Shown here in pieces: positions 20,847 through 32,199 of a stretch of DNA of 64,000 bases. The DNA is from DASXUG01 sp964620425. GTDB lineage: Bacteria; Pseudomonadota; Gammaproteobacteria; Burkholderiales; Methylophilaceae. The notes below the pieces were generated by a model. It was not told where the DNA came from. It saw only the letters and a list, made by a program, of their open reading frames with translations, and did not search any database. The stretch's first letter is position 1; each line of letters starts with the position of its first letter. Where the stretch lies: assembly GCA_964620425.1 (NCBI GenBank), contig CAZUGV010000006.1:95818-159817 (forward strand). The letters are read 5' to 3'. Position numbers and translations under genes: made by a program.

Positions 20847-22004
20847 TTGAGTAAATCAAAAATCATACTTCCTCCAGCGATGTTAGGGATGTTGGGTGGC
20901 GGCCAATTAGGGCGCTTTTTTGTTATCGCCGCACACGAAATGGGCTACAAAGTTACCGTATTAGACCCAGATAAGAATAGTCCTGCGGGCAAGATTGCCG
21001 ATGTGCATTTATGTGCAGCTTATGATGATCAAGATGCGCTTAAAAAAATGGCGGAGAGTTGCGAAGCAGTTACCACTGAATTTGAAAATATCCCCGCGGC
21101 TTCTTTAGAGTTTTTTGAAAAAACGCGTACGGTTCGCCCTTCTGCTAAAGCCGTTTCAGTGGCTCAGCACCGTGTAATGGAAAAAACTTTTATCCGTGAT
21201 TCAGGTTTGCCTGTCGCGCCTTTTGTTGTGATTAACGCTGCACAAGATCTTCCCGCTGATGGTTCGGAAATCTATCCCGCCATTTTAAAAATCGCCCGCT
21301 TTGGCTACGATGGTAAAGGTCAAGCGCGTGTTAAAAATCAGGCAGAGGCGTTGGCGGCATTTGACGGATTCAAGCAAGAGCAATGCGTCCTAGAAAAAAT
21401 GGTCAAGCTGGATGCCGAAATCTCAGTAGTATTGGCGCGAGAGGCAGACGGTACAGTGGCGGCATTTCCAACCGCGGAAAATAGTCATCTGAATGGCATT
21501 TTGGACACCACGATTGTGCCAGCGAGAGTGCCGCAAGAAGTTCAGGCGAAGGCGCATCAATTGGCTAGCTATATTGCACAAAAGCTTGATTATATTGGCG
21601 TGCTGGCGGTTGAGTTTTTTGTCAGTGATGGACAATTGTTGGTCAATGAAATGGCACCACGCCCGCATAATTCTGGTCACTATACAATTGATGCCTGTGT
21701 GACTAGCCAGTTTGAACAACAAGTGCGCGCATTAGTTGGTTTGCCTTTGGGTGAAACGCGGATGCATAGTTATGCCGTCATGGTGAATGTGCTTGGCGAT
21801 GTTTGGTTTGATAAAGCGGGTAAAGAAATCAGCCCCAATTGGGATTTTGTATTAGCCAATCCCAGATTAAAAATGCACTTCTATGGCAAGCAAGAGGCGC
21901 GTGCGGGCAGAAAAATGGCACATTTCACAGTGTTAGATCGAGATGTTGATAGTGCTGTCGTGCTTGCGAATGCCGCGCGAGAAGTATTAGGTATTGGTAA
22001 ATAA
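20847..22004 (+). CDS. purK: N5-carboxyaminoimidazole ribonucleotide synthase
   Basis: ATP-grasp enzyme that makes N5-CAIR from AIR and bicarbonate for PurE. The 385 residues include GMLGGGQLGRFF at the N-terminus and NEMAPRPHNSGH near the active site. The start is TTG at 20847 with AGGGG 6 nt upstream. It is closed by a terminator shared with the convergent rpsT. Confidence 0.97.
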   Translation: MSKSKIILPPAMLGMLGGGQLGRFFVIAAHEMGYKVTVLDPDKNSPAGKIADVHLCAAYDDQDALKKMAESCEAVTTEFENIPAASLEFFEKTRTVRPSAKAVSVAQHRVMEKTFIRDSGLPVAPFVVINAAQDLPADGSEIYPAILKIARFGYDGKGQARVKNQAEALAAFDGFKQEQCVLEKMVKLDAEISVVLAREADGTVAAFPTAENSHLNGILDTTIVPARVPQEVQAKAHQLASYIAQKLDYIGVLAVEFFVSDGQLLVNEMAPRPHNSGHYTIDACVTSQFEQQVRALVGLPLGETRMHSYAVMVNVLGDVWFDKAGKEISPNWDFVLANPRLKMHFYGKQEARAGRKMAHFTVLDRDVDSAVVLANAAREVLGIGK

Positions 22005-22044
22005 CAGCTATTCGTAATTTATATTAGTTGCAATATAGCAAATA

Positions 22045-22073
22045 AAAAAGCCGAACAATTTGTTCGGCTTTTT
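22045..22073. terminator. bidirectional terminator between purK and rpsT
   Basis: AAAAAGCCGAACA (22045-22057) pairs perfectly with TGTTCGGCTTTTT (22061-22073) around a 3-nt loop. A-run and T-run on the two sides make it work in both directions. Confidence 0.95.
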
Positions 22074-22098
22074 ACATTTCAAATTAAAACAGACTTAA

Positions 22099-22362
22099 TT
22101 AAGCCATTGCTTTAATTGATGCGTTTAAGCGGCTTTTATGACGAGCAGCTTTGTTTTTGTGGATGATGTCTTTGTCAGCAATGCGGTCGATTACGGCCAC
22201 ATTTTCTGAGTAAGCTGCCATCGCAGCAGCTTTATCACCTGCCTCAACCGCTTTGATTACTTTCTTAATCGCGGTGCGCAGGGTAGAACGCAAGCTAGCG
22301 TTATGAGCGCGTTGCTTTACTGACTGACGGGCACGTTTTCTTGCCTGAGCGGTATTAGCCAT
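22099..22362 (-). CDS. rpsT: 30S ribosomal protein S20
   Basis: Small-subunit ribosomal protein that binds 16S rRNA. The 87 basic residues begin [18 protein letters not shown] sits about 7 nt upstream of the ATG. It is divergent from murJ, a pairing common in proteobacteria. Confidence 0.97.
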   Translation of the reverse strand: MANTAQARKRARQSVKQRAHNASLRSTLRTAIKKVIKAVEAGDKAAAMAAYSENVAVIDRIADKDIIHKNKAARHKSRLNASIKAMA

Positions 22363-22532
22363 GAATGGTTCCTAAAATTAGTTTTATAAAATACGAAGCC
22401 GAACATTTTAACTTTTTAGTTTGTTAAATGCAAGGATATTTGTACTGTATTTTTCAGGCTTATTCATGACTCATGCTAAAATCACGATCTGAAGCAGACA
22501 TTTAACCACTCAATTATATAAAAAATAAATCA

Positions 22533-24077
22533 ATGAATTTACTAAAAGCCTTGGCCACCGTGGGTAGTATGACTTTTCTATCGCGGATTTTGGGTTTTGT
22601 TCGAGATACGCTTATCGCCAGAATTTTTGGCGCAGGCATGATGACCGATGCTTTTTTTGTGGCATTTAAAATCCCCAACTTATTGCGTCGCATTTCTGCT
22701 GAAGGTGCTTTTTCACAAGCCTTTGTGCCGATTTTGGCGGAGTACAAAAAGCAACGCACTTACGACGAAACTCACGCGCTGATTAACCATGTCGCGACTT
22801 TGCTCGGCTTGTTTCTGGTGATGATTACCATTATTGGTATGTTGGCTGCGCCTTGGGTGGTGGAAGTCAGTGCGCCTGGCTTTGCCGCGGATAAAGCTAA
22901 ATTTGATTTAACCGTTGATTTGTTGCGCATTACCTTCCCTTATATTTTCTTTATCTCCTTGGTGTCGTTAGCTGGTGGCGTGCTAAATACATACGGTAAT
23001 TTTTCAGTACCCGCTTTTACCCCAGTTTGGCTGAATGTGGCGTTTATTGCAGGGGCATTGTTTGTAGCGCCTTATTTTGATAACTCGATTAAGGTGTTAG
23101 CTTGGTCGGTATTTGTGGGTGGTGTATTACAACTCTTGTATCAAATACCCTATTTAAACAAAGTTGGTTTGATTCCACGTATTGGTTTGGATTTGCATGA
23201 TGAAGGCGTGTGGCGCATTTTACGGTTGATGGGGCCAGCGGTGTTTGGGGTGTCTATCGCGCAAATTTCTTTGTTGATTAACACTATTTTTGCTTCATTT
23301 TTAGTGAGTGGCAGTGTGTCATGGCTATACTATGCGGATCGCTTGATGGAGTTCCCCACGGGCGTGTTGGGTGTGGCGTTGGGCACAATTTTATTGCCGA
23401 GCTTATCTAAAAGCGTGGCGGATAAAGATAATCGCGAGTACTCGCAATTGTTAGATTGGGGCTTACGCCTCACATTTATACTAGCCTTACCAGCAGCGGT
23501 TGCGTTGGCGGTACTTTCAACGCCGTTGGTAACGGGTTTGTTTCATTACGGCGCTTTCGCTGCGCATGATGTAGAAATGACTCGTCAAGCTTTAATGGCT
23601 TATAGCTTGGGCTTGCTGGGGCTAATTTTGGTGAAGGTGTTAGCGCCTGCATTTTACTCACGTCAAAATATCAAAACTCCAGTAAAAATCGCCATCTTTG
23701 TATTGGCGACAACGCAAATAATGAACTATTTGTTCGTATGGGTGCTACATCTAAACCACGCAGGCTTGGCGTTGTCGATAGGCTTGGGCGCATGTGTGAA
23801 TGCAGGTTTGTTGTATTATCACTTACGCAAAGCAGATGTCTATCGTCCGCAAGCAGGCTGGTTTATGTTTATGCTTAAATTGACAATCGCAGTTGGCGCA
23901 ATGGCAATCGTATTGCATTATGTGGCGGGTGCTGATGCCATTTGGATGGCCTATGCGTTAACGCCAAAATTATTACATTTGCTCGTTTTGCTAGTTGCGG
24001 GTGCGGCGACTTATTTTGCAACGCTGTTGCTGCTGGGTGTTCGCGTTAAAGATTTTATGCGCAAAGCAACTATATAA
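22533..24077 (+). CDS. murJ: lipid II flippase MurJ
   Basis: Moves the peptidoglycan precursor lipid II across the inner membrane. 514 residues, about 14 membrane helices. The N-terminal [20 protein letters not shown] and [15 protein letters not shown] are the MVIN signatures. No clear Shine-Dalgarno precedes the ATG. ribF follows after 15 bp. Confidence 0.97.
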   Translation: MNLLKALATVGSMTFLSRILGFVRDTLIARIFGAGMMTDAFFVAFKIPNLLRRISAEGAFSQAFVPILAEYKKQRTYDETHALINHVATLLGLFLVMITIIGMLAAPWVVEVSAPGFAADKAKFDLTVDLLRITFPYIFFISLVSLAGGVLNTYGNFSVPAFTPVWLNVAFIAGALFVAPYFDNSIKVLAWSVFVGGVLQLLYQIPYLNKVGLIPRIGLDLHDEGVWRILRLMGPAVFGVSIAQISLLINTIFASFLVSGSVSWLYYADRLMEFPTGVLGVALGTILLPSLSKSVADKDNREYSQLLDWGLRLTFILALPAAVALAVLSTPLVTGLFHYGAFAAHDVEMTRQALMAYSLGLLGLILVKVLAPAFYSRQNIKTPVKIAIFVLATTQIMNYLFVWVLHLNHAGLALSIGLGACVNAGLLYYHLRKADVYRPQAGWFMFMLKLTIAVGAMAIVLHYVAGADAIWMAYALTPKLLHLLVLLVAGAATYFATLLLLGVRVKDFMRKATI

Positions 24078-24092
24078 GAGAGCTAGATTTCT

Positions 24093-25004
24093 ATGCGCGT
24101 GTTTAGACAATTACCTGTTAGCCCACAAGCCCTCACAGCGTTAGCCATCGGCAATTTTGATGGCTTGCACTTAGGTCATCAAGCCTTGCTGGCTAAGTTG
24201 GTGGATGTCGCGCGCGCGCAAGGTTTAAAAGCTGCGGTGATGACGTTTGAACCGCATCCGCGTGAGTATTTTGCGCCACAAAATGCGCCAGCACGATTAT
24301 CTTCCTTACGCGAAAAGTTGGAATATTTTGAACAGGCTGGGATAGATGATGTTTATATCTGTCGCTTTAATCAAGCATTCTCGGCGATTAGCGCAGAAGA
24401 TTTTATGCAAAAAATACTGCGTGAATCGCTCAATGCCAACACCATTTTAGTGGGTGGCGATTTTTGTTTTGGCGCTAAGCGTCAAGGCACCGTGCAGAGT
24501 TTTATTGACGCAGGTTTTGATTTAATCGATTTTGCACCAGTGCAAGTGAATGGCGAGCGCGTGTCTAGCACTTTAGTGCGCAATGCCTTGTCGGCTGGCG
24601 ATTTAACACAAGCGCAAGCCTTGCTTGGACGCGCTTACAGCATCAGCGGCAAAGTTGTGCATGGCGCAAAGCGTGGTCGTCAATTAGGTTTCCCCACCGC
24701 TAACGTGCATATGCGCCATGAAAGACCTGCATTAACAGGGGTTTATGCAGTAAAATTGAGTGTTGGCAAACTGGATTGTATGAATGCGGTCGCCAATTTA
24801 GGCGTGCGCCCCACCATTGCTGGCGTGAACAAGTTACTGCTTGAAGTTCATGTGTTTGATTTTAAAGGTGATTTGTACGATAAGCATGTGCATGTCGAGT
24901 TTTACCACAAAGTGCGTGATGAAATGAAGTTTGACAGCTTAGATGCGCTCAAAGCGCAAATTGCCAAAGACGTAGTAGTAGCAAAAGAATATTTCAAAAG
25001 ATAA
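24093..25004 (+). CDS. ribF: bifunctional riboflavin kinase/FAD synthetase
   Basis: Converts riboflavin to FMN and FAD. The N-terminal nucleotidyltransferase domain has [11 protein letters not shown]; the C-terminal flavokinase domain (about 180-300) has [10 protein letters not shown]. The 303 residues are family length. It stands directly before ileS and lspA, the classic ribF-ileS-lspA gene order. Confidence 0.97.
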   Translation: MRVFRQLPVSPQALTALAIGNFDGLHLGHQALLAKLVDVARAQGLKAAVMTFEPHPREYFAPQNAPARLSSLREKLEYFEQAGIDDVYICRFNQAFSAISAEDFMQKILRESLNANTILVGGDFCFGAKRQGTVQSFIDAGFDLIDFAPVQVNGERVSSTLVRNALSAGDLTQAQALLGRAYSISGKVVHGAKRGRQLGFPTANVHMRHERPALTGVYAVKLSVGKLDCMNAVANLGVRPTIAGVNKLLLEVHVFDFKGDLYDKHVHVEFYHKVRDEMKFDSLDALKAQIAKDVVVAKEYFKR

Positions 25005-25017
25005 TTTAGAACCGAAC

Positions 25018-27954
25018 ATGACTGAAGAAAACAAAGATTCAAAATACAAACTCAATCTGCCTGAGACCAGCTTTCCTATGCGTGGGGACTTGGCTAAGCG
25101 CGAACCTGCATGGCTCAAAAGCTGGCAAGGGCGCAAAGTGTACGAGCGTATTCGTGCAGCGCGCAAAGGCGCAAAAAAATTCATTCTGCATGATGGCCCC
25201 CCGTATGCCAATGGCGATATTCATATCGGCCATGCGGTCAATAAAATCTTAAAAGACATTATCGTTAAATCTAAAACCATGAGTGGTTTTGATGCGCCCT
25301 ACGTGCCAGGCTGGGATTGCCACGGCTTGCCGATTGAGTTGGTCGTCGAAAAAAATCACGGGAAGAATATCGACCCTGCCAAGTTCCGCGAATTGTGTCG
25401 CGCCTATGCCGCCGAGCAAGTGGAAAAGCAAAAGAAAGACTTTATTCGCTTGGGTGTGCTTGGCGACTGGGATAAGCCCTATTTAACGATGGATTTCAAA
25501 ACCGAAGCCGACATCATGCGTGCTTTGGGCGATATTTATAAAAACGGCTACCTTTATCAAGGCTCAAAACCTGTGCATTGGTGCGTGGATTGCGGTTCTG
25601 CATTGGCTGAGGCTGAGGTGGAATATGAAGATGTGAACTCACCTGCGATTGATGTCGGGTTTAAAGTGGTGGATAACACCGCATTAGCAAAAGCATTTGG
25701 TTTGGACAAAGTCGAGGGCGATGTTTATGCCGTGATTTGGACGACAACGCCTTGGACGTTGCCAGCGAACCAAGCAGTGTGTGTGAATCAAGAACTAAAT
25801 TACTCACTAATTAAGGCAGGTGACAGGCAATTTATTTTGGTCACTGAATTAGTTGTTAATGCCATGGCTCGCTATGGAGTTGATAGCTATGAAGCTGTTG
25901 CTGAGATTTCTGGTTTTGAATTGGCGGTACTACTTAAGGATGATGGAAGGGAAATTGGTGGCTTAAAACTTAAACATCCTTTCGACAACAGACAAGTGCC
26001 AGTGATTTTTGGTGACCACGTGACCACCGATGCAGGTACAGGTTTAGTCCACACTGCCGCTGCACACGGTAACGATGACTGGCTGGTGATGCGTGCAAAT
26101 TTCCCGAATGAAAAACCACGCGTGTTGATGGGTGGTGATGGTAAATTTTTCAGCAGTGATTTAGTGGAGTTTGCTGATATTCGCGGTTTGTTTTATAGAA
26201 AAGCTAATGACATTATTTTAGATAAGTTGCTAGATAACGGTACGTTACTATCCCCACGAGAGCTCACTATAAGACACAGCTTTCCTCATTGTTGGCGACA
26301 TAAAACACCGCTGATGCAATTGGCAACGCATCAATGGTTTATCGGCATGAATGTACTCCCCTCTACCGAAAGCGGGAGAGGGGCGGGGGGTGAGGGTGGT
26401 GAGGTTGCAACCCCTCACCCTAGCCCTCTCCCAGCGGGAGAGGGGGTTAGTCTGCGGAGTTTGGCAAATCAAGCGGTCGATGATACTGCCTTTTTCCCAA
26501 GTTGGGGTCGCGCGCGTTTAGAGGCGATGATTAAAAATCGCCCTGATTGGTGCGTGTCTCGCCAACGGAACTGGGGCGTGCCCATGCCGTTTTTTGTGCA
26601 TAAAGAGCTTGGAACAGTTCATCCTGAAACTCATATTTTGTTAGAAAAAGTGTGTGAATTGGTTGAGGTGTCTGGCATAGAGGCATGGTTCAGTCTGGAT
26701 GGGGAGGCGTTCCTAAAAGAGCATTCTACAATTGACTCAAGTCTTTACAAAAAAGTCACCGATACCTTAGATGTTTGGTTTGACTCTGGCAGTACGCATG
26801 CCGCGGTGTTAAAACGCCGTCCTGAGTTGCAACACCCTGCCGATTTGTATTTGGAAGGTTCTGACCAACACCGTGGCTGGTTTCAATCTAGCTTATTAAC
26901 TGGCTGTGCCATTGATGGTCATGCCCCCTACAAAGCACTGTTGACGCACGGTTTTGTGGTGGATGGTGCAGGCCACAAGATGAGTAAATCTAAAGGCAAC
27001 GTCGTCGCGCCGCAAAAGGTGATGGATACGTATGGCGCGGATATTTTGCGTTTGTGGGTAGCGAGCACTGACTACTCAGGTGAGTTAACCATTAGTGACG
27101 AGATTTTAAAACGTGTGGCGGATGGTTATCGCCGTATTCGCAACACCTTGCGTTTCATGCTCTCTAACTTAGCCGATTTTGATGCGAACAAAGATTTATT
27201 GCCAGTGAGTGATTGGTTAGAAATTGACCGCTACGCACTGCACCTAACGCATGAGCTTCAAACTGCCATTTTGGCAGATTACGACAAATACGAGTTTCAC
27301 TTAGCCGTACAAAAATTTGTGGGCTTTTGCTCAGAAGATTTAGGCGCGTTTTATTTGGATATTCTCAAAGACCGCTTGTACACCAGCGGCGAGACTTCAC
27401 ATGCACGCCGCGCCGCGCAAAGCGCTTTGTACCATATTACCCATGCAATGATGCGCTTAATGGCGCCGATTTTGAGCTTTACAGCGGATGAAATCTGGCA
27501 AACGCTAAATCTAAGCCAAGAAGCCACAGTGTTTGAAGAGCTTTGGTATGACTTGCCAGCGCATGGCTTGAGCGATAATCGTATTAAAGCGTGGGAGGCG
27601 ATTATTTCTGCCCGTGCTTATGCAGCCAAAGAAATAGAGTTGCTACGTGGCACTGGTCAAGTGGGTTCTTCATTGCAAGCTGAATTAGAATTCCACGCGC
27701 CAGAAGCTACTTTTGAAGCATTGAATAGCTTGGGTGATGATTTACGCTTTGCCATGATTACTTCAAGCACTAAAGTCTATAAAGTGGCGAGCGAGGTCGA
27801 GCAAAAAATACTGGTAAAACCAAGCCCTTATAAAAAATGTGACCGTTGCTGGCACTATCGCGAAGATGTTGGGTCAGATGCAGAACATCCGAGTATTTGC
27901 GGGCGTTGCGTGAGCAACTTATTTGGGGCAGGTGAGGTTAGAAAATATGCGTAA
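25018..27954 (+). CDS. ileS: isoleucyl-tRNA synthetase with an inserted repeat-encoded peptide
   Basis: Charges tRNA-Ile. Class I motifs are HIGH at 69-72 and KMSKS at 654-658. The C-terminal zinc site has CDRC and CGRC. At 978 residues it is roughly 40 longer than the E. coli enzyme. The excess is explained by residues about 446-478, rich in Pro, Gly, Ser and Glu, which are the translation of a GC-rich palindromic repeat. That insert falls between QWFIGM and [11 protein letters not shown], just after the editing domain and before the RNWGVPM catalytic strand. The frame stays open, so the enzyme is presumably functional; ileS is essential. Confidence 0.97.
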   Translation: MTEENKDSKYKLNLPETSFPMRGDLAKREPAWLKSWQGRKVYERIRAARKGAKKFILHDGPPYANGDIHIGHAVNKILKDIIVKSKTMSGFDAPYVPGWDCHGLPIELVVEKNHGKNIDPAKFRELCRAYAAEQVEKQKKDFIRLGVLGDWDKPYLTMDFKTEADIMRALGDIYKNGYLYQGSKPVHWCVDCGSALAEAEVEYEDVNSPAIDVGFKVVDNTALAKAFGLDKVEGDVYAVIWTTTPWTLPANQAVCVNQELNYSLIKAGDRQFILVTELVVNAMARYGVDSYEAVAEISGFELAVLLKDDGREIGGLKLKHPFDNRQVPVIFGDHVTTDAGTGLVHTAAAHGNDDWLVMRANFPNEKPRVLMGGDGKFFSSDLVEFADIRGLFYRKANDIILDKLLDNGTLLSPRELTIRHSFPHCWRHKTPLMQLATHQWFIGMNVLPSTESGRGAGGEGGEVATPHPSPLPAGEGVSLRSLANQAVDDTAFFPSWGRARLEAMIKNRPDWCVSRQRNWGVPMPFFVHKELGTVHPETHILLEKVCELVEVSGIEAWFSLDGEAFLKEHSTIDSSLYKKVTDTLDVWFDSGSTHAAVLKRRPELQHPADLYLEGSDQHRGWFQSSLLTGCAIDGHAPYKALLTHGFVVDGAGHKMSKSKGNVVAPQKVMDTYGADILRLWVASTDYSGELTISDEILKRVADGYRRIRNTLRFMLSNLADFDANKDLLPVSDWLEIDRYALHLTHELQTAILADYDKYEFHLAVQKFVGFCSEDLGAFYLDILKDRLYTSGETSHARRAAQSALYHITHAMMRLMAPILSFTADEIWQTLNLSQEATVFEELWYDLPAHGLSDNRIKAWEAIISARAYAAKEIELLRGTGQVGSSLQAELEFHAPEATFEALNSLGDDLRFAMITSSTKVYKVASEVEQKILVKPSPYKKCDRCWHYREDVGSDAEHPSICGRCVSNLFGAGEVRKYA
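26355..26446. repeat. REP-like GC-rich palindromic element inside ileS
   Basis: An imperfect inverted repeat. The left arm, with GCGGGAGAGGGG then GGGTGAGGG (about 26372-26397), matches the reverse complement of the right arm, with CCCCTCACCC and CCCTCTCCC (26411-26432). Each arm also carries its own smaller hairpin (CCCCTCT...AGAGGGG on the left and CCCTCTCCC...GGGAGAGGG on the right). The composition differs sharply from the flanking ileS codons. It is read through in frame, giving about 33 extra residues. No second copy is in this window. This CCCTCACCC/CCCTCTCCC sequence class is a common dispersed palindrome in proteobacterial genomes. Confidence 0.88.
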
Positions 27955-28411
27955 GCCATTGTGGTTGTGGTTAGCGCTGAGCGCTGTGGTGATTGGGTTG
28001 GATTTTTATACCAAGCAATTGATTGTTAATCATTTTGTTTATGGCGAGCATTTGCCAATCACGTCATTTTTTGACTTGGTGCGCTACCATAATGAAGGAG
28101 CCGCGTTTAGTTTTTTAGCTTCTGCGGGTGGTTGGCAAAAGTATTTTTTTAGTGCAATCGCCATTGTTGCGGCTGTGATTATCGTGCGCTTGCTATTACA
28201 AAATTTGTCACAAAAACTATTTTGTTTTGGTTTGGCCTTGGTGTTGGGCGGTGCTTTGGGTAATTTAGTAGACCGTATTTCGCTCGGTTATGTCATTGAT
28301 TTTTTGTACTTTCATTACCTACAATATGATTTTCCCGCGTTTAATGTGGCCGATTCTGCGATTACCTGTGGGGTTGGTTTATTGCTGCTAGATAGTTTTA
28401 AAAAAACATAA
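27947..28411 (+). CDS. lspA: lipoprotein signal peptidase
   Basis: Inner-membrane aspartic protease that removes lipoprotein signal peptides. 154 residues, four membrane helices. The catalytic aspartates are in NLVDRIS and in the FNVADSAI segment. The ATG at 27947 is chosen; it overlaps the last codons of ileS, and GAGG lies 10 nt upstream. A longer frame opens earlier, but its start would add non-family residues. Confidence 0.96.
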   Translation: MRKPLWLWLALSAVVIGLDFYTKQLIVNHFVYGEHLPITSFFDLVRYHNEGAAFSFLASAGGWQKYFFSAIAIVAAVIIVRLLLQNLSQKLFCFGLALVLGGALGNLVDRISLGYVIDFLYFHYLQYDFPAFNVADSAITCGVGLLLLDSFKKT

Positions 28412-28489
28412 ATAAAATTAAAAAATTGCCGATAGATTAGGAAGTATTTATCAGGCTAAAAAAGTAGTCGTATTTATTGGGGAGTGGAG

Positions 28490-29128
28490 ATGCCAGACTG
28501 GAAAAAGCTAATCGCTGCAAAAGTTGCGCTTGCTAAAAAAGGGTTAACCCCAAGCAAGGCAAGTGAGAATGAGCGTATTCCTGCGGGTCAAAAGCAGGTG
28601 ACGAATTTTCCTGTACTGGATTTGGGTATACGCCCGAATATCAATACGACTAACTGGTCACTGCGTGTGTTTGGGCTGGTAGAAAATCCATTAGAGTTTA
28701 ATTGGATGGAATTTCGTAGCTTGCCTCAGGTTAAAGATATGTCTGATTTTCACTGTGTCACGCGCTGGTCGCAGTTGGATATGGTGTGGGAGGGCGTTTC
28801 TGCACGCGAGATATTGATGCAAGCATCTCCATTACCTTTGGCAAAATTTGTAACCTTACACAGCTACGATGGCTATACCACCAATCTCCCGCTAGAAGCC
28901 TTGTTAGATGATGATGTCATTATCGCGCATAGCGTGTTGGGACACTCACTCACTGCCGAACATGGTGGCCCTGTTCGCATGGTAGTGCCTAAACGTTACG
29001 CATGGAAAAGTGCAAAATGGCTCAAAGCGATAGAGTTGCATGAAGAAGACCGTCTTGGTTTTTGGGAAGTGCGCGGCTATCATAATGATGCGTTTCCATT
29101 TTTAGAACAGCGCTTCTCAGAAGATTAA
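28490..29128 (+). CDS. sulfite-oxidase-like molybdopterin oxidoreductase
   Basis: Protein of 212 residues with the oxidoreductase molybdopterin-binding domain (COG2041). The segment SDFHCVTRWS carries the conserved cysteine that would coordinate molybdenum. GPVRMVVPKRYAWKSAKW is the other family block. No Tat or Sec signal is seen, unlike MsrP/YedY, so it is probably cytoplasmic; the substrate is unknown. ATG 28490 has GGGGAG 5 nt upstream; the in-frame GTG six bases earlier lacks spacing. It follows lspA by 78 bp. Confidence 0.8.
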   Translation: MPDWKKLIAAKVALAKKGLTPSKASENERIPAGQKQVTNFPVLDLGIRPNINTTNWSLRVFGLVENPLEFNWMEFRSLPQVKDMSDFHCVTRWSQLDMVWEGVSAREILMQASPLPLAKFVTLHSYDGYTTNLPLEALLDDDVIIAHSVLGHSLTAEHGGPVRMVVPKRYAWKSAKWLKAIELHEEDRLGFWEVRGYHNDAFPFLEQRFSED

Positions 29129-29522
29129 GCTTTACCCCCTCCTGCTAAATCTCGGGCAGTCTGCCTTTGAGGTTTTCTTGTCATTCAATTGTCATTCAAA
29201 ACAACATTCTTGAGGAAAACACTCAAGTAACCTAAAAATTAGCCGATATAAGCCTTGTTATTCGCTGCAATGGAGCGCGCAACCATTTGCTATATTGATG
29301 CATGGTTGTTTCGCAAATATTAAGCGAAGCCGTTAGGCCCAAATCATGCCTAGAAACATGCTGAAAATAAAGATCGGTTGCCATGACACGCAGTCAATTG
29401 GCATATCTTAGGTGATGGGTCGTTAACGATAGCAATCATATCAAGCACAAACCTCCCCTTTCTTTATCTTCAGCTTACTTACAAAAAAATCAAACGAATG
29501 ATTCGATATGAAAGGTATTGTT
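29129..29522. other. intergenic region upstream of the chemoreceptor
   Basis: About 390 bp with no gene I can support. It contains a FliA-type promoter (listed separately), a direct repeat TTGTCATTCAA (near 29180-29200), and a small hairpin CTTGAG/CTCAAG just before the promoter. The long leader from the promoter to the chemoreceptor start (about 265 nt) is otherwise unexplained. Confidence 0.6.
29223..29249 (+). promoter_or_regulatory. candidate sigma-28 (FliA) promoter
   Basis: TCAAGTAA (29223-29230), an 11-nt spacer, then GCCGATAT (29242-29249). The second half matches seven of eight bases of the flagellar sigma-28 consensus GCCGATAA, the first half five of eight of TAAAGTTT, and the spacing is exact. 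It precedes a chemoreceptor gene, a classic FliA target. It lies about 270 bp upstream of the start codon. Confidence 0.55.
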
Positions 29523-32171
29523 ATGGAGATTCAATTAAAGCCGACATCGAGCTCAATATTTTCGCGCTTTTTCAGCTTAAAACTTAAAACGCAATTAGGT
29601 GTTTTATTGTCATTCATGATTCTGGGTTTTGCTGTCGCTGGTTTAATTGGCGATCGCTTGTTTAGCAAGATATTGGTGAATGGGGATGTTTATCAAGAGA
29701 TTGTGGCGAATAAAGATTTAACGGCTGACATTTTGCCCCCACCTGCTTATTTGATAGAGGCATGGCAAGTGGCATTGGAAATGGTCGCTATAAAAGATAG
29801 TTCATTGCAACTGCTAATTGACAAAGGTGAGCAACTCACTAAAGATTTTGAAACGCGAACCAAGGTATGGAAAGACTCGCTCACGAATCCAGAAATGAAG
29901 GATGTTTTAGAAAAAGACTTGATCCCCAGCGGTGAGGCTTTCTTGAGAGTTCGTGACCATGAGTTTATACCAGCGCTTAAATCTGCTGATGCAGACCAGG
30001 TTGCGGCGAGCTTGTCTCACTTAAAGAGCGCTTACCAAAAGCATCGTGATGCCGTAGATGCATTGGTGAAGCTTGCAGCCGCTGATGCAGCAAAAATTGA
30101 AGTTGCTGTGCCATCGAAAGTGCAAGAGGTGCGCCATACTTCTTTAGCAGTGGTGTCGGGCGTGGTTTTATGTACATTAGTGGCAATTTTTCTGGTGGTT
30201 GGCAATGTCATTCGTCAATTGGGTGGCGAGGCCCATGAGGCGTTGAGTGCAGCAAAAAGTATTGCGGATGGTGAGTTTAAACTTGCCAAAGATTTTGAAG
30301 TGCATGGCGCTACCAGTGTGATCAGTGCATTAAACCTAGCTTCTGAAACATTAATAGAAATTGATCACGAAATGGCGCGGATGGAAGAGGAGCATAAACA
30401 AGGCAATATTGATGTGAATATTGATATTAGCAAATTCAAAGGGGCTTACCGCGAGATGGCGATAGGCATTAACCGTATGGTGGCGAATCATATTGAAGTG
30501 ATGAAAAAATCAACCACTTGCATTAATGGCTTAGCACAGGGGAATTTTGAGGTTGAGTTAGAGCAGTTCCCAGGGCAATTGGCTTCGGTAAATGATGGAG
30601 TAGAAGGCCTACGTTACAATATTAAATCGTTGATTTCTGATTTACGTTATATGTCCCAAGCGCATGCTGAGGGCAATATCAGCGTTATGATTGATCCCAA
30701 TAAGTTTTCTGGGGATTATCAATTGGTGGCAATCGGTATTAACGGAATGGTCGCAGAGTATATCGAGGAAAACAAAACCGTTATTGATTGCATTGCTCAA
30801 TTTGGCAATGGAGATTTTAGCGCGACCATTAAAGAGTTCCCCGGAGATAAAGCCTTTATTAACAAAGGGGTCAAAAAGATTGGTGGCAATCTCAAAGGAT
30901 TAATTGACTCGGTTAACTATGTCAGTGGTGAGCATGAAAAAGGCGAAATAGATATGAATTTGCGAGCCGATATGTTTAAGGGTGATTTTAGTGTTTTGGC
31001 AAACTCGGTTAATAAGATGATGTCTGGCCTGTTGGACATGAATGAAAAATCCATGGCTGTGGTCAAGGCGTTTGGTGAGGGAGACTTTGATGCGCCTCTA
31101 GAAAGATTCCCTGGAAAAAAAGGCTTTATTAACAATACAGTAGAGCAAGTGCGTAGCAACTTAAAGGCATTGAATGAAGATGCGCAAACCCTTGCATCTG
31201 CCGCACGGGCGGGCAAAGTTTCCACGCGTGCTGATGCTAGTCGCCATCTCGGGGATTATCGAAAAATTGTAGAAGGCATGAACGAAACTTTAGATATGAT
31301 TGTTAGCCCTATTATTACAGTGAAAGCAGCATCTGATTCGATCAATACGGCTGCTAAAGAAATTGCGCAAGGGAATGTTGATTTGAGTCGCCGTACCGAA
31401 GAACAGGCGGCAAATTTAGAGCGTACAGCTTCTAGCATGGACGAGTTAGCATCTACCGTAAAACAAAATGCAGAAAATGCCAAACAGGCGAATCAGCTTG
31501 CACTAGCAGCCTCTGAGGTGGCTAAAAAAGGCGGTTTCGTTGTCGGTGAGGTCGTAGCAACGATGAGTGCTATCAATGAAAGCTCACGTAAAATTGAAGA
31601 TATTATTACCGTGATTGATGGTATTGCCTTCCAAACTAACATTCTAGCCTTGAATGCTGCGGTAGAAGCCGCAAGGGCTGGTGAGCAAGGTCGTGGTTTT
31701 GCGGTGGTGGCTGGTGAAGTGCGTAATCTAGCCCAACGTTCAGCAAGTGCCGCCAAAGAAATTAAAGAGTTGATTTCAGATTCAGTTGCCAAAACCACCG
31801 AAGGTAGTCTGCAAGTTGCCAATGCAGGTGAAACCATGGAGGAAATTGTAGCTTCTGTTAGTCACGTCACCGACATTATTGGTGAAATTAGCGCGGCATC
31901 GCAAGAGCAAAGTGCAGGTATTGAGTTGGTTAACGATGCGATTATCAAGATGGATGATGTAACGCAACAGAATACTGCTTTGGTGGAAGAGGCGGCTGCC
32001 GCTGCAGAGTCGCTCATGGAACAAGCTGACGAGTTATTGAGTGCTGTGAGCGTGTTTAGTATTGAAAACCCACCTGATCGAGACGCTTCATCAAGCACGC
32101 ATAATCTAAATCAACAGAAACCCAAGCTTGCGAGTGTCAACATTGATAAGTATCGACAACTGATCGCTTAA
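29523..32171 (+). CDS. methyl-accepting chemotaxis protein with poly-HAMP array
   Basis: Transmembrane chemoreceptor of 882 residues. TM1 is about 20-43, a periplasmic helical sensor domain about 45-205, and TM2 about 207-230. Then comes a long chain of about eight HAMP-like units (232-592) alternating two types: one with FxGDY...N.MV and one with FPG...N.GV. The cytoplasmic signalling helices end in a conserved hairpin tip ([15 protein letters not shown] onward, about 697-735). No C-terminal CheR-tethering pentapeptide is seen. ATG 29523 is chosen because AAAGG lies 8 nt upstream; ATG 29508 has no such site. There are no che genes nearby, so it must work with a distant chemotaxis system. Confidence 0.92.
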   Translation: MEIQLKPTSSSIFSRFFSLKLKTQLGVLLSFMILGFAVAGLIGDRLFSKILVNGDVYQEIVANKDLTADILPPPAYLIEAWQVALEMVAIKDSSLQLLIDKGEQLTKDFETRTKVWKDSLTNPEMKDVLEKDLIPSGEAFLRVRDHEFIPALKSADADQVAASLSHLKSAYQKHRDAVDALVKLAAADAAKIEVAVPSKVQEVRHTSLAVVSGVVLCTLVAIFLVVGNVIRQLGGEAHEALSAAKSIADGEFKLAKDFEVHGATSVISALNLASETLIEIDHEMARMEEEHKQGNIDVNIDISKFKGAYREMAIGINRMVANHIEVMKKSTTCINGLAQGNFEVELEQFPGQLASVNDGVEGLRYNIKSLISDLRYMSQAHAEGNISVMIDPNKFSGDYQLVAIGINGMVAEYIEENKTVIDCIAQFGNGDFSATIKEFPGDKAFINKGVKKIGGNLKGLIDSVNYVSGEHEKGEIDMNLRADMFKGDFSVLANSVNKMMSGLLDMNEKSMAVVKAFGEGDFDAPLERFPGKKGFINNTVEQVRSNLKALNEDAQTLASAARAGKVSTRADASRHLGDYRKIVEGMNETLDMIVSPIITVKAASDSINTAAKEIAQGNVDLSRRTEEQAANLERTASSMDELASTVKQNAENAKQANQLALAASEVAKKGGFVVGEVVATMSAINESSRKIEDIITVIDGIAFQTNILALNAAVEAARAGEQGRGFAVVAGEVRNLAQRSASAAKEIKELISDSVAKTTEGSLQVANAGETMEEIVASVSHVTDIIGEISAASQEQSAGIELVNDAIIKMDDVTQQNTALVEEAAAAAESLMEQADELLSAVSVFSIENPPDRDASSSTHNLNQQKPKLASVNIDKYRQLIA

Positions 32172-32199
32172 TCACTAGCACTGGGACTGAATTATTTAT

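Noticed and set aside
25018..27954. ileS as a pseudogene or assembly error because of the foreign-looking insert
   Set aside because: The frame is open throughout, all catalytic and zinc motifs are present, and the inserted sequence is a known type of palindromic repeat, not random error.
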